DNA from: Labyrinthula sp. Ha | Taxonomy: Eukaryota; Sar; Bigyra; Labyrinthulida; Labyrinthulaceae | Length of the DNA: 64,000 bases | Direction of reading: 5' to 3' | Assembly (NCBI GenBank): GCA_015227615.1 | Contig: JAALGZ010000009.1 | Coordinates: forward strand, 372,001-436,000 | Shown here: positions 1 through 10,910 of the stretch, piece by piece | How the letters are laid out: the number at the start of each line of letters is the position of its first letter | Numbering within the stretch: position 1 is the first letter of the stretch | Notes under the pieces: generated by a model | Seen by the model: only the letters and a program-made list of their open reading frames with translations | Databases searched by the model: none | Told to the model about the DNA's origin: nothing | Position numbers and translations under genes: made by a program

Positions 1-543
1 TAACCTGGAAGGGTGTTTAATTTTCAGTGGAGGAGAAAGAAATTAATCTAGAAAAAAGAATAATAGGTAACATAAATAAGGAAGAACATGAAGTAACTGT
101 AATCAATGCCGTAGAAAATGCTCCTGAAAATTGGCGTTTTGATCCAGGTAACATACAATTCATCAAGGGCAGGGTAGGTAAAAACTTTCCCAAAAGAAGA
201 ACGGAATGGGATGAGTTGTCAATAAGGGAACTCAAACAGATTTAGGAAAGAGATAAAATGTCTCATCATGAAAATACAAAAATAAACAATCAAGGTCTAG
301 TTGTCAGCAGAGAAAAATAGATCCTAATTCATTTTCAATATCTAGAGAAATTTATAGTGCTAGCTCATAATATTTCGAAGCACGGTAGTAATGAAGAGGT
401 AATGAGAACTTTTAAAAGAATTAGAGTTTCCTGGAGCAAGAAAGTCACTGATTCATCAGCTAGTAAGAATACTAAAGAAATTTTATCTTCACTGTGACAA
501 GGATATAAAGTTAGAAAGAAGATTTTTCAAGGAAATACCACAT

Positions 544-1407
544 GTGTCAAATGAAAATGAACTTCTATTACATTCTGATTTCTTGAAAATATATGATGGA
601 TGTTTACTTGTTTTAGTTGAACATGTTTCAAGAAAGGTTATAATGGTCCATGATAAATCAGCCAGTGCTCATGTAGTAGTGAGAGCACTCGTTAAATGGA
701 GAGCTGAAAACGGTATGCCATTGTCTTTTAAAGTATCAACGGACAATGGTTCGCATTTTTGTAACCAAATGATTAGGGATTTCAACAGAATCTACGGTGG
801 ACAACATCACTTCTCCGTAGTTTATTCTCCTTGGAATAATGGCTCTGTAGAAGTAATGAACCGCTATATTTTGCGAAATTCGCGCCAGATGTGCAGTGAA
901 TATAGTCTACCGTACGAGCAATGGCCGGGGCTGATTGATATAGTAGCAGATACAATATATAATACTCCAATTAGACAAGGATATACTCCCAATGAATTAA
1001 CTTCAATCTTCGGCAAAAAGAACAGGATGGCAGCCACAGAAGAAGGTAGTATAAAATTAATGTCCTTGGTAAAAGAAAATAAATTAATATTGGCAAAGCA
1101 TCCTGAGAGTTTTGTAAATAATTTTCGGGCTTTAGTAGATGTAGTAGAGGAAAAGAGAAGAAAAGCAATACCCCTGATAGAAAAAGATCGTAAAACGAAA
1201 AGGGATTATATAAATCGCAAATTTAAAATGTCACATGTTCAGTTTGCGTCTGGGGACTTTGTTCTAATGAGTAATGTAGGAACACCTCGGCATAAATCAA
1301 AGCTTCAGTTAAGGTGGAATGGACCATATATAGTTGAAGAAATACTGGGGACCACTACTTATAAAGCAAGAGATCTGGATGGTAAAGTTCATGTAGCTCA
1401 CCTTTAA
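544..1407 (+). mobile_element. Integrase core of the Ty3/gypsy-type element (fossil)
   Basis: The segment matches the rve-type integrase core of LTR retroelements. A TDNGSHF block and a following SPWNNGSVE block are the landmarks of the second and third catalytic positions, and the C-terminal part has the LRWNGPYIVEE pattern common just before chromodomains in gypsy integrases. In a live element this protein inserts the cDNA into the host chromosome. Here it is part of a fossil element and is read only as an identifier of the family. Confidence 0.85.
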
Positions 1408-1484
1408 CGTCTTAGCTTATATGAAGCACAACCCACGGATTTTGAAGTAACGTCAGAAATCAAGAAATCTTTTTATTATAACCA

Positions 1485-2376
1485 GGGCATTTACGAAGTA
1501 TATCGATTACTAGATATCCGGAGATCTACTGAGGTATTGGAAATTTTGGTTTGCTGGAAAGGATTTCCAAAACAAGAAGCCAATTGGCAGAGTTTTGAAT
1601 TACTTCTTCAAGACATGCCAAAAACTTTAGAAAATTATCTGAATAAGCATAAATTTGACGGAAATGATTTCACAGCTGCTTGGAATATTTTAAGGCAAAA
1701 ATTAGATCTCCCTGTAGAAACTGAAGTAAATCTTTTAAGAGAAACAATCCAGAACTATAAAACACCTTGTATAACTGAACTATGGAAAATAATATCATAT
1801 CCCAAATACCTGAAGTTGTTAAATGATCATGTATATCCCGGTCTCAATAAATCAAAAGGATGGAATCAGTTTGAGAAAGAAGTGATGCAAAAATGTGTTT
1901 TTGTTTTTGGTCTAGGTAAATGGGAGCCAATAATAAAGAACGGCTACCTGCCTGGAAAAACCCGCTCGCAACTAGTAGAATTTGTAAATGTTACCATTGG
2001 AAGTCAAAGGCTTTATGAATTTCACGGTTTGAAAATAGATCTGCAGATTTTAAAAACGTATAATGAAAATAAAACCAATGTAATTCGGAGGAACGGTGTA
2101 ATTATAAATACGGGAAAAGATTTACCTAAGACAACCTTGAGAGAAATTCGAAAACAAGTGTGGAAGGATCTTTATAATAAACAGAATTTAGGGGTAAAGC
2201 AAAAATCGATACCTCTTCTAGCAATAAAAGAGATTTCAAATCTGAAATTAAGTCTCCAAGATATCAGTAAAATAATCAAGAAATGTGAGGAAAGGACTGA
2301 AAAATCAACAATAGCAGAGATATGTGAAGTAAACAATGAAAAAAGTAGACATCTAAATTTGGAAATAAAAGAGTAG
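1485..2376 (+). mobile_element. Chromodomain-like plus Myb/SANT-like region of the retroelement (fossil)
   Basis: The first part (about 1485-1660) has the chromodomain pattern, with the WKGFPKQEANW core. In chromoviruses this module steers integration to histone-marked chromatin. The following stretch (about 1840-2010) has a Myb/SANT-like helix pattern (GWNQFEKEV, then FGLGKWEPI, then PGKTRSQL), which is known from DNA- or chromatin-binding proteins and is not a standard part of gypsy elements. The remainder to 2376 is lysine-rich and has no family I recognise. The Myb assignment is by motif only. Confidence 0.6.
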
Positions 2377-2385
2377 TCGTACCCT

Positions 2386-2670
2386 GTGTTGTTAGAGAGC
2401 GGCGCTTGGAATAGTTGTGTTGGAAGAAATTTAGTAAAAGAACAACAAATCATATCAGGAGACGAGGAACATCAAAAAATGCTAGGTTGTAAAGGTGTCT
2501 CAAGTAACAAAATAGAAGTTTTGGGATATGTAACAATAAATTACGTCTTGAAAGGGGAAAGAATATTTGTAAGAGTGAATAATATGAGATTTTATGTACT
2601 AAATTGTGCAACTAGTAAGTTCATTCTTGGAGATTGGTTAAAACGGATGAGAATAGATCCGATTAAACAA
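2386..2670 (+). mobile_element. Retropepsin-like segment downstream of integrase (fossil)
   Basis: The segment has the spacing of a retroviral-type aspartic protease: an ESGAWNS block where these enzymes carry the active-site loop, a glycine-containing beta region, and a late FILGDWL block like the ILG-D-L signature near the family's C-terminus. In Ty3/gypsy elements the protease normally precedes reverse transcriptase, so a position after the integrase and chromodomain is unusual. It may be an additional module of this lineage or the start of a second, nested element. Recognition is by pattern only. Confidence 0.45.
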
Positions 2671-2989
2671 CTTGAAGAAAAGTGTACTAAGAAGAGTAGA
2701 AATAATATAATAAATGAGGTAAGTAAGGCTTTAAAAGAGAATAAATTGATTGAATGGAAAGAATTATATAAATCTGAGATTGAAAAAATAGTATTGCGGA
2801 GAAGATATAAGGAGAAATTATCAAGCATATTGAAGGAAAAATCATCAGCAGTTAAATGGGTACCACATGGGAATCCAGGGGAATCTTTCTTTACTATAGA
2901 GATTGACAATAAATCAGAGTATAATGATCTCATCCTATGGAGGCAACTGGAGAATAGTAAATTGAAGATTGCGAACATTTTTGATCAAG

Positions 2990-3534
2990 ATTTGACAGCT
3001 TTTGGTAAATTTGGAGTTCTATTGATAGATCCGCCTTGGGGCAATCAAGCTTCCGACAGTCCAACAAGAGGACTCACAATTCATTATCCAACATTATCAG
3101 ATCAACAACTTTTGAAGATAAATTTTGGAGCTTTAATAAACGAAGGAGTAGCAGCATTGTGGGTTACCAATAATAAATATGAAGTAGGAAGAGAGCTTCT
3201 ATAAAAAAATGGCTTTAGAATGGTAGAATATGTCATATGGTGTAAGAAAACAGCTGCAGCAAGGATACATTCAAGCCAGGGTCAGTATTTAAGGCATTCC
3301 AAGGAAATTCTTTTAATCGCAATTAAATGGAAACCATTATTGTCCAAACAGCGTAGCTCAGACGTCATCATATCTAAGGTACTTCAGCAGTCCAGAAAGC
3401 CACAGGAAGTAAATGAACTATTGGAAAAGTTGGCGCCTGGAGTAAAGAGGTTGGAAATTTTTGGTAAATTTTGGAATTGTAAAAGTGGATGGTGGACTTT
3501 TTCAGGTCCATTTGAGTGGGAAAAAGAAGTTTGA
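2990..3534 (+). mobile_element. MT-A70 adenine-N6 methyltransferase-like segment in the retroelement (fossil)
   Basis: The sequence follows the METTL3-type MT-A70 catalytic fold. A DPPWG motif (the DPPW methyl-acceptor pocket of the family) is followed by a HYPTLSDQQLLKI block, an LWVTNN block, a YVIWCKK block, a YLRHSKE block, and finally a SRKPQEV - LAPG - K-LEIFGK block, the last resembling the KPDE-LSPGTRK-ELFGR signature of METTL3. The family methylates adenine N6 in RNA (METTL3/14) or DNA (AMT/MTA1, METTL4). The segment lies in the same orientation and immediately downstream of the retroelement modules. That it belongs to the element is an inference from position; it could also be a captured host gene or a neighbour. 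Confidence 0.75.
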
Positions 3535-3563
3535 TATTACTCGTGCTCTAGAAGAAGGTAGTG

Positions 3564-3990
3564 TAGGGGGAGATGGGGATCAGCACTCGTATTAGTATTT
3601 TTTTTAGGGAAATTGGTTATTTGAAGAATGGTTAGTTTATTTAATTATTTGGTAGATAAAGTGATGACGTGGAATGAGGGAAATGCAACATGAAATATAA
3701 CGATTAACGGAAGGTAACGTTAACAGAAATAGTGTACTAAGGATAAAATAGGAAGGCAGTAACAAGGAGGAGATAGAGACTACGGTAAATAATTAGCTGT
3801 AGATTAGGAGCCAGTAAGGAATAGATGGTTAACTATTAAGCAGACACTATTTAGCAAAAAACTATATAGAAAAAGAGTTAGTGTCGCCTTTTTTCTGAAG
3901 AATTTTGAACGAAATTTGAAGTAAGATAACAATTCGAGTAGAAAAATTACAGCAACCTAAATTAATAAAAGAAATACAGAAGAATACCTA
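3564..3990 (+). repeat. Possible polypurine tract and 3' LTR of the retroelement
   Basis: A G/A-rich tract (3564-3579) directly follows the last recognisable coding segment, where Ty3/gypsy elements place the polypurine tract that primes plus-strand synthesis. The next 400 bases include a TATA-like stretch (near 3868) and a cluster of TAACG-type motifs (3697-3727). No partner LTR is present in the window, so the boundary and even the LTR assignment are inference. Confidence 0.3.
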
Positions 3991-6718
3991 TTAAACACTC
4001 TATAGATGAAACAAATGATGTTAAAGCAAATAAAATGTTTAAACAGACCAGGATTTATAGCAAACATTTTTATTCATTCTGCCTGAGAAGTTCGATTAAC
4101 AAATACAAAAATTATTTATATTTTCAAATATTTATAAATATTTTGTTTTGTTATCAACGGATACGGTAGAAGCAGCAGTTGGAAACAATCATGTAGGAGA
4201 ACGGGGAAAACAAAAGATGTGAAGATATTGAAGACGCTATGGTACTCATTAGTAAACTCAATATATCTCAATTAATTAAATTCCTGGAAAGAAACAACCG
4301 ATTTTCAAATATTTAAAATTAAAAGGTGCTTGCTAATGCAAAAAGATATTCCAAAAGAATTTACATAGAAAAGGCAAACGAAGGAGCAAGATTAAAACCT
4401 CTTACTTATATAAGAACAATAAAGAAATTAAGAGACTTTGGTTAAAAGGGCAACATAGAGATGAACCCAGCTCACACAACAACAATAAAAATGAAAACTC
4501 TAAACAAACAGAATTAAAAAAGGTATATATAAAGTAAATTTTCGCATATGATGGCACAGATTTTAGAAAACAATAAAAAGACTAGAAGTAGGTGAGACTA
4601 CTGATATGTCTTCTTACCCGAGTAGAACGGGTAAGATAAGGTTTTCTGTGCGACGATGAGCTATGGGACCCCGCACTTACTTCATAGGTTACTCTCCAAG
4701 TGCAAACAGAAGAGCAAAGCAAGAAATAATCCTCTATTAGAAGAGTGAACTCTACTGCAGTAATGGTACATGTTTTGCTAACACTGTATTTTGAAAGAGG
4801 AATCTTATTTGATTTAAAGTTGATAGACCTAGGGTTTTGGGGCTGAGTTAAGAAGGGAGGTGAAATTTGAAAATCGCATTTTGAACATGAATGAGGGTCA
4901 TTGAAGTTTCAGCTAGACGAAGCGCCTACAGATCTTCTGTTTCAGCATCTTCTAACGGTATTTAGCATTTTTTATTACTTTCAACTTACTTATTAAGATG
5001 ATTCCGTGGCATTGCCAATTGAGTCCTTTCTTCTAGCCTTTACGAACGGGAGGACCTAATAAGGCTTCGCTACTCCGCCTCCAATATCTCTTCGTTCACA
5101 TCTGGCAGTAGGTCGTCCCAAGTTATCATCGGCTGTTTCCATGACATTACATTTTATTTGTATTTTTTCTCCGCAGGATAGACCTTCTAAGTTGTTAGAA
5201 GGTTGCTCTCTATATTAGGTCCAAAATCACTGTGTCTCTGTATATCTTGATTGAGGTGCTTTCAAGGTTTTTTGACTCTATGCAATATTCGTGGTCAAAT
5301 AGTTGTGCGTTCATCAAACGGGTCAATTTTCCCTCAAAGGGCCAGGGAGCGTCCCCACAATCTGAAAGGGCCTTTGATTAATATTCATTGCCTTAATGAG
5401 ATTATAGCCTAACTATTATTTGAAAGTAGCTTATTTAGGCAATATAACCCCTGGTTATCTTATTCTGGAGATAGGTAGCTAGACCAGCATCCCCGCGCAA
5501 CGCATTTGCCATTGGTATCAGGCGGTCCGCCTTCTCCACGAGTTCATATTCTACGATTTAAACATTCTTAAATTTTTTCTTCCTCCTAATAATTTCATGG
5601 TTAATGTTCCTTCCACAGACAAAGTGCCTATTGACACTTTTAAGTTCTTTGCTTCTTTCGCAGCACATAATGTGCTCGATTTGGAGCAAACCGTAAATGT
5701 TTGAAGTCATAAAAGTTAAAAGAGACTAAACACTATGCACTCGACTATGACAAGCACTAAGCTGGTTCACTCAGTGACTTTGAATCAACTCTGGGAACAG
5801 TTATTATCACTGATATATTTTTAATGAATGACAGTAGAACCTTTGCTTGATTCTGCCCAGTCTTAACTGAAAAAAAAATGGCGCTAAGGCATGACTATCT
5901 TCAAAACCAAGTGATGAAAGAAAAATGTTCTGTCGCCTAGCATTCGCTACTAACTAAATACGGTTTTCTAATAGGAAGAATTCAAACCGAAAAAAGGTTG
6001 TAATGACTAGGATTATGAACCTCAATGCCGAAGACGGGTGAAGAGGCTGTAATGGCAAATTCTCATTAGTAATAATAAATTTTCGCCTGAAAACGAGGTG
6101 ATTGGAACCATCATAGGTTTCTTTAAAGCCTCGAAGTATCACAGCCTTGTTCTGATGGTTTGAGTCCAAAGGGTTTTGCTTTGCTATTGCAACACCCCGG
6201 AGTAGAATTGGGCATAAGATCGAGGATATCGAAATAAAATCAAGGGGTAGTAGATGTTAAAGTTGAAACAATGCTAAACTATAAAGAAATGTACGTGTCT
6301 CAAGCACGTGGTGTTGCAGTGAAGGCCTAATTTGGATGGAGACGCGAAACCGAGGCAACGAATATGACAAAGAGTGCAAAAATCTCACTTCACGGGTTTT
6401 TATTCTTATACACCTAAAGCCTAAGCCTCTCATTAGCAAGTAGTCATCTTTGCTGGTCCCCATTATTTTGTATATTGTCCGTGTTAATTTGTAAATGAAA
6501 ACCTCTCTAACTCTCTAAATAGGATCTTTATTTGTATCATGGCAAGAAATATATTATGAAGCCACAGTAAGCATTATTTTAAAGAGCAGCAACTCAGAAT
6601 AATGTTCAAACTTTGATAGGAGTTAATGACAAAGAGCTGCGAAAATTTAGAATTCTGCGTTTGGCGCACTGTCACTCGAAATATGAGCTTTTTATGAAGG
6701 CAGTTTACTTCAAAAATC
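3991..6718. other. Intergenic, no gene recognised
   Basis: AT-rich DNA with frequent stops in all frames. The only structure I noted is a perfect 8-bp hairpin (4613-4635, stem CTTACCCG, 7-nt loop) within a slightly more GC-rich patch (about 4600-4730). Short open frames near 5954-6169 and 6257-6463 on the minus strand have no recognisable motif and are most likely chance. Confidence 0.5.
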
Positions 6719-7381
6719 TTAAAGAACTTCTTCATTATTTTTTTCAATCGTAGAGCTAGATTTTTTGGAAAGGTGCCCGTTTCGATTCCAATATACTAAT
6801 ACTTGTTTACCTGTATCGACTCTCAGCAAAGACAATGCGGCGTTACTTAACTTTGGAGACTGGGACCCATTAAACAGATAATGAGATGCGTACGCCTGAC
6901 TCACTGAGCCATGAGTAACTAAAATTTGGCATGACTTTTTCCCATCCTGTAATAAATTAGTACAATTTTGTACCACCTTATTGAACCGCAACGCACAGTT
7001 GTTGTCGTTCTCTGTACAAGATTCCCTTCGCTGATACACCTCTGGAAAATCTCTCTTAAGCTCATCCCATGTATGTCCCGCGAGATCTCCAATATTTCGC
7101 TCCCTTAACCCTTCTTCCATGCTTAAAACACCAATTTCTACCTCATCCAAACTTTTCTTTAACACTTGTAATACTATTTCTGCAGACTGAACAGCTCGTC
7201 CAAGGTCAGAACTAATAACTCCCACTCTCTTCAAATCATACTTTTTTATTTCTTTTACTATATAATTTGCGGATAATCGTATTTGATCTTTCCCTTTTTC
7301 TGTTAAGTTAGAGTTTTTCTGGCCTTGTAAACGGCCAATTTTATTCCATTCTGTTTCTCCATGTCTTATTAAGAAAATCAT
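6719..7381 (-). CDS. Histidine phosphatase / phosphoglycerate-mutase family protein
   Basis: A 220-residue single-exon protein of the cofactor-dependent phosphoglycerate-mutase (histidine phosphatase) superfamily. The RHGETEWN block near residues 6-13 carries the phospho-acceptor histidine (about His7). A THGSV block (about His157) supplies the second catalytic histidine, and the EGLRERNIG-LAG pattern in between is typical of the family's acid/base region. Such enzymes move or remove phosphate from sugars or other small metabolites; the substrate cannot be told from sequence. I start at the internal ATG at 7381, because the family begins right at the RHG strand. An upstream ATG at 7468 in the same frame would add 29 residues and overlap the neighbouring ATPase gene. 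It is divergent from the SERCA gene with about 60 bp between starts. Confidence 0.85.
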   Translation of the reverse strand: MIFLIRHGETEWNKIGRLQGQKNSNLTEKGKDQIRLSANYIVKEIKKYDLKRVGVISSDLGRAVQSAEIVLQVLKKSLDEVEIGVLSMEEGLRERNIGDLAGHTWDELKRDFPEVYQRRESCTENDNNCALRFNKVVQNCTNLLQDGKKSCQILVTHGSVSQAYASHYLFNGSQSPKLSNAALSLLRVDTGKQVLVYWNRNGHLSKKSSSTIEKNNEEVL

Positions 7382-7443
7382 AGTAGAGTAATTTTGGGCA
7401 ATTGTACTAAGGACGTGGCAAAAGGAAAAAGAGCAGCCTTGTA
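7382..7443. promoter_or_regulatory. Short divergent promoter between phosphatase and SERCA genes
   Basis: Only 62 bases separate the two chosen start codons, so the transcription signals of both genes must lie here or inside the opposing coding regions. I see no clear TATA element. Inference from gene layout only. Confidence 0.4.
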
Positions 7444-10400
7444 ATGATGCATTCCATACAGACTCCATGGTTTGACAGCCCGCAAGAAGTTATAGATGAA
7501 TTAAAGTCTAACATTAACACTGGATTAGATTCTGAAGAGTCATTCTCTAGATTGTCGATCTACGGACCCAACGAGCTACCTCAGAAACCACGTAACTTGA
7601 TTTTTGAGGTTTATGCTCTTAGCTACATCCTTTTGGAAACTAGTTGCCAAACAGTTCGAGGATCTTTTGGTACATTCTGCTCTTACTCTTAATTTTAGGT
7701 GCTTATTCTTCTAGGAGCTGCTATAATCTCGTTCATACTTGCACTTTTTGAGGATGCAGGTTCATCTTTCTGCTCAATATAATTTATAGAAGACAGAGTA
7801 ACTGCCTTTGTTGAACCTGTGGTTATTCTGTTAATTCTTATTGCAAATGCTTGTGTTGGTGTAGTACAGGAAACTAATGCGGAAAAAGCTATCACCTCAT
7901 TGAAACGCTACGAAGCAAGTAACTGTGAAGTTCTGAGAGACGGAATAAAATCAAAGCTTCCAGCAACAGGATTAGTTCCGGGTGACATAGTTTATGTTTC
8001 TGTAGGTGATAAGGTTCCAGCTGATTGTCGTTTGGTTGCAATTTATTCAAGCATATTAACAGCGGATCAAAGTATTCTCACTGGTGAATCTGACAGTGTT
8101 GAAAAAACTGTGGATAAACTACCTAAGGACAACATTTCCCCCTCTATTCAAAATATAAAGGAGAGAAATAATGAATCTTCTTCACCCCTGCGACAAAGGT
8201 CTGTATCAGTTGAAAAGACCCTTTATGATAGGAAGCAAAATATGTCAACAAGAAGCCTTGTTAACCAGGATAAGACAAATATACTCTTCTCTGGAACTCT
8301 GATTACAGCTGGAAAAGCCTGCGCCGTAGTGCTTGAAACTGGAACTTCCACTGCTATTGGCAAAATCCATGTTTCTCTTCAGCAGGATGATGATGATGAA
8401 GATACCCCTCCTACCCCACTCAAGCAGCAACTTGATAAGTTTGGAGAACAGTTATCAAAGTTGATTGGGGTTATCTGCGTTTTAGTCTGGCTAATTAACA
8501 TTGGAAATTTCGATGATCCAAGTTTTGGTGGAGTTTTCAACGGAGCAGTATACTACTTCAAGATTGCTGTTGCTTTGGCAGTAGCAGCCGTACCAGAGGG
8601 ATTACCTGCAGTTGTCACTACCTGTTTAGCTTTAGGCACCAGGCAAATGGCGAAAGAAGGAGCAATTGTTAGAACTTTGGATTCAGTAGAGACACTTGGT
8701 TGTACGACTGTTATATGTGTGGATAAGACTGGAACTTTAACAACCAATAAGATGTGTTGTCAGAAGACTGTTATCTTTAGCGAAGAAACGCCAAGGAAAG
8801 GTTCTGGGGAAGAGATTAGGCTGACTTGTGCTAGTATAGATGTAGCTTTTGATCAAGATTCTTATAAACCAAGTGGTGCTGTTATGTATACAAAGTCTGG
8901 CAGGAAGGTAATGCTTGAAGATCATCGAGCTCTGAGAGAGATGGTAAAAATAGGTTCGTTGTGTAACGAGGCGGATGTAGTTAAGGGTGAAGACGATGGT
9001 CTTTGGAAACGTATTGGAGAGCCCACCGAAGCTGCTATAAGGGTGTTTTCCGAAAAACTTTGGAATTCTCAGGAAAGCAGCGATCGTGAGGTATCGGCAA
9101 AAAAATATTGGTCCGACGAATATAGCTTAGAGCACACCCTTGAGTTTACTCGAGAAAGGAAATCAATGTCCGTGGCTTGTCGTCACAGGCTTCACGATCA
9201 GGAAACTTTGGTGTTGTTTACAAAAGGAGCTCCCGAATCTCTTATATCTCGCTCTACTAATATAATGCTACAAACTGGGCATATTGAGCTCTTAACTGAG
9301 TCTATGAAAAAATATATCCTAGGCGAAGTCGAGCTACTTTGCAATAAAGGCTTACGTTGTTTAGCCCTTTGCAGGGGAACTTTTGATGCGAAAAAGGTAT
9401 TAAACCTGCGTAACAGGGAGCATTTCGAAGAGATTGAGCAGCACCTAACATTTATTGGTATTGTTGGAATTTCCGACCCAGTTAGGGAGAGCGCGAAGGA
9501 AACAATTCGTCAGTGTAAGTTAGCTGGGGTGCGAATTGTTGTCTTAACAGGTGACAACCAAGTGACTGCTAAGGCAGTGTGTACGGAGTTAGGCCTAATT
9601 AGTGACAGGTTTCTTGACGCAAAGTTTGGGAGCAAGTTTAACTACTTTAAAGATGTGGGTCCTGAAGATGACTTAGAAAATTCTCCCTTTTTATCTACTG
9701 GATCAACTGAGGTTTCAGGTTTACAATGGGAAAGTATGAGTGGCTCGAAAAGGTTGAATCAAGTTCAATCATTGGTTTGTATGTCTAGAGTAGAGCCTAA
9801 GCATAAGTTGGAAGTTGTCCGCTTACTTGAGCAGTCTAATGAAGTTGTGGCAATGCTTGGAGATGGTGTTAATGACGCCCCAGCACTGAAAAAGGCGGAT
9901 ATTGGGGTTGCTATGGGATCCGGAACGTCTGTGGCTAAAGAGGCAAGTGATCTGGTATTGCTAGACGATAATTTTTCTACAATTATTTCGGCAGTTCGAC
10001 ATGGGAGAGCAATATTTGCAAATACAAAACAGTTTATTAGGTATTTAGTCTCAAGCAATATTGGAGAAGTCTGCTGCATCTTTTTTGCTGCTGCCCTTGG
10101 TATTCCTGAGGTGCTTACACCAGTACAACTACTTTGGGTGAATTTTGTGACAGATGGACTTCCAGCCACTGCCCTTTCATTTAATAAACCAGAGCGGAGA
10201 TCAATGCTACAGAAACCTAGAGGGAGAAACGAAGGAATTATCAATAACTTTACCGCGTTTCGATATGCAATTATTGGTTTGTATGTTGGCGTCGCCGTGG
10301 TTTTAGGATTTGTGTGGTGGTTTGTAAGTTTCGAGGGTGGGCCTCAGGTGACTTTTTCAGAGCTATGCAATTGGCAAAGTTGTGAAGGGGCTCAATGCCA

Positions 10401-10773
10401 AGTTTTTAAGAAGGACGGAGCTTCAACTGTTGGTTTGTCAATTCTTGTTATGATAGAGATGCTGAACGCATTTAATTCACTCTCAGAGAAAGAAAGCTTA
10501 CTTCATATCACTCCATTCTCTAATCCCTGGTTGATTGGTGCCGTTGCTCTTTCAGTTCTGCTTCACTGCCTTATTTTATACATTCCAAGCTTTGCATCAA
10601 TTTTTGGAGTTACTCCACTTTCGTTCAGAGAATGGCAGGCAGTAATCTATTTTTCGCTGCCAGTTATCATGATTGATGAGATTGTTAAGATTTTCGCGCG
10701 AAGGGGTTTGGAGACGAGTTATGCGAACTTTTGCGGGAGTAGCAAACCGACACAGTTGAAAAACAGGTTGTAG
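7444..10773 (+). CDS. SERCA-type Ca2+-transporting P-type ATPase (P2A)
   Basis: Exons 7444-7591, 7623-7669, 7699-7759 and 7790-10773 join in frame to 1079 residues. The introns are 31, 29 and 30 nt and all lie in the first 350 bases. The splices restore the SERCA N-terminus (FWKLVAKQFEDLL, then the first membrane helices). Landmarks: TGES in the actuator domain (about 183), PEGLPA in M4 (about 354), phosphorylated Asp in DKTGTLT (about 397), TGDN (about 672), GDGVNDAPALK (about 775), and the M6 signature NFVTDGLPATAL. These are the residues of endoplasmic-reticulum/vacuole type Ca2+ pumps that move Ca2+ out of the cytosol using ATP. The protein is somewhat longer than animal SERCA1 (about 1000 residues), partly through a polar, serine-rich insert of roughly 50 residues after TGES (about 8105-8270). 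Confidence in function is high; the membrane compartment is inferred from the family. Confidence 0.96.
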
Positions 10774-10910
10774 CTTTACAGCAAGAGATTATTATTATTA
10801 AGCCAGTGCCTCTCCTATAAGGTTATACGATAGTCGAAAAATTTGAGTTTAAAGAGAAATACAAATATATGAACTGTTTAGGAGATTAATAATGCCTTAA
10901 GGAAGAACTC
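10774..10910. terminator. Short convergent 3' region between SERCA and J-domain genes
   Basis: The stop codons of two converging genes are 137 bases apart. The stretch is AT-rich and must hold both 3' UTRs and polyadenylation signals. No individual signal is certain. Confidence 0.4.

Larger units (their letters stand above)
1..3990 (+). mobile_element. Decayed Ty3/gypsy-type LTR retroelement, 3' part, with Myb-like and MT-A70-like segments
   Basis: This is a fossil retroelement entering from the left edge of the window, so its 5' part is not visible. Parts in order: a linker region after the expected RT/RNase H (about 27-245), an integrase core (544-1407) with the TDNGSHF motif typical of retroviral-type integrases, a chromodomain-like segment (about 1485-1660, WKGFPKQEANW), a Myb/SANT-like segment (about 1840-2010), a retropepsin-like segment (about 2385-2660, ending with an LGDWL motif), and an MT-A70-like methyltransferase segment (about 2990-3534). 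Integrase plus chromodomain places it with the chromovirus-like Ty3/gypsy elements. It is broken, with roughly half a dozen breaks in the visible part. A purine-rich tract at 3564-3579 could mark the start of a 3' LTR, but no second LTR is available for comparison, so the right end is a guess. Age is probably moderate, because domain motifs remain easy to read. Confidence 0.8.

Noticed and set aside
7395-7468. Upstream start for the phosphatase gene (7468)
   Set aside because: It would overlap the SERCA coding start, and the added residues precede the normal family N-terminus without similarity.
9765-10244. 159-codon minus-strand frame
   Set aside because: It is the antisense shadow of the SERCA hinge and M5-M6 region.
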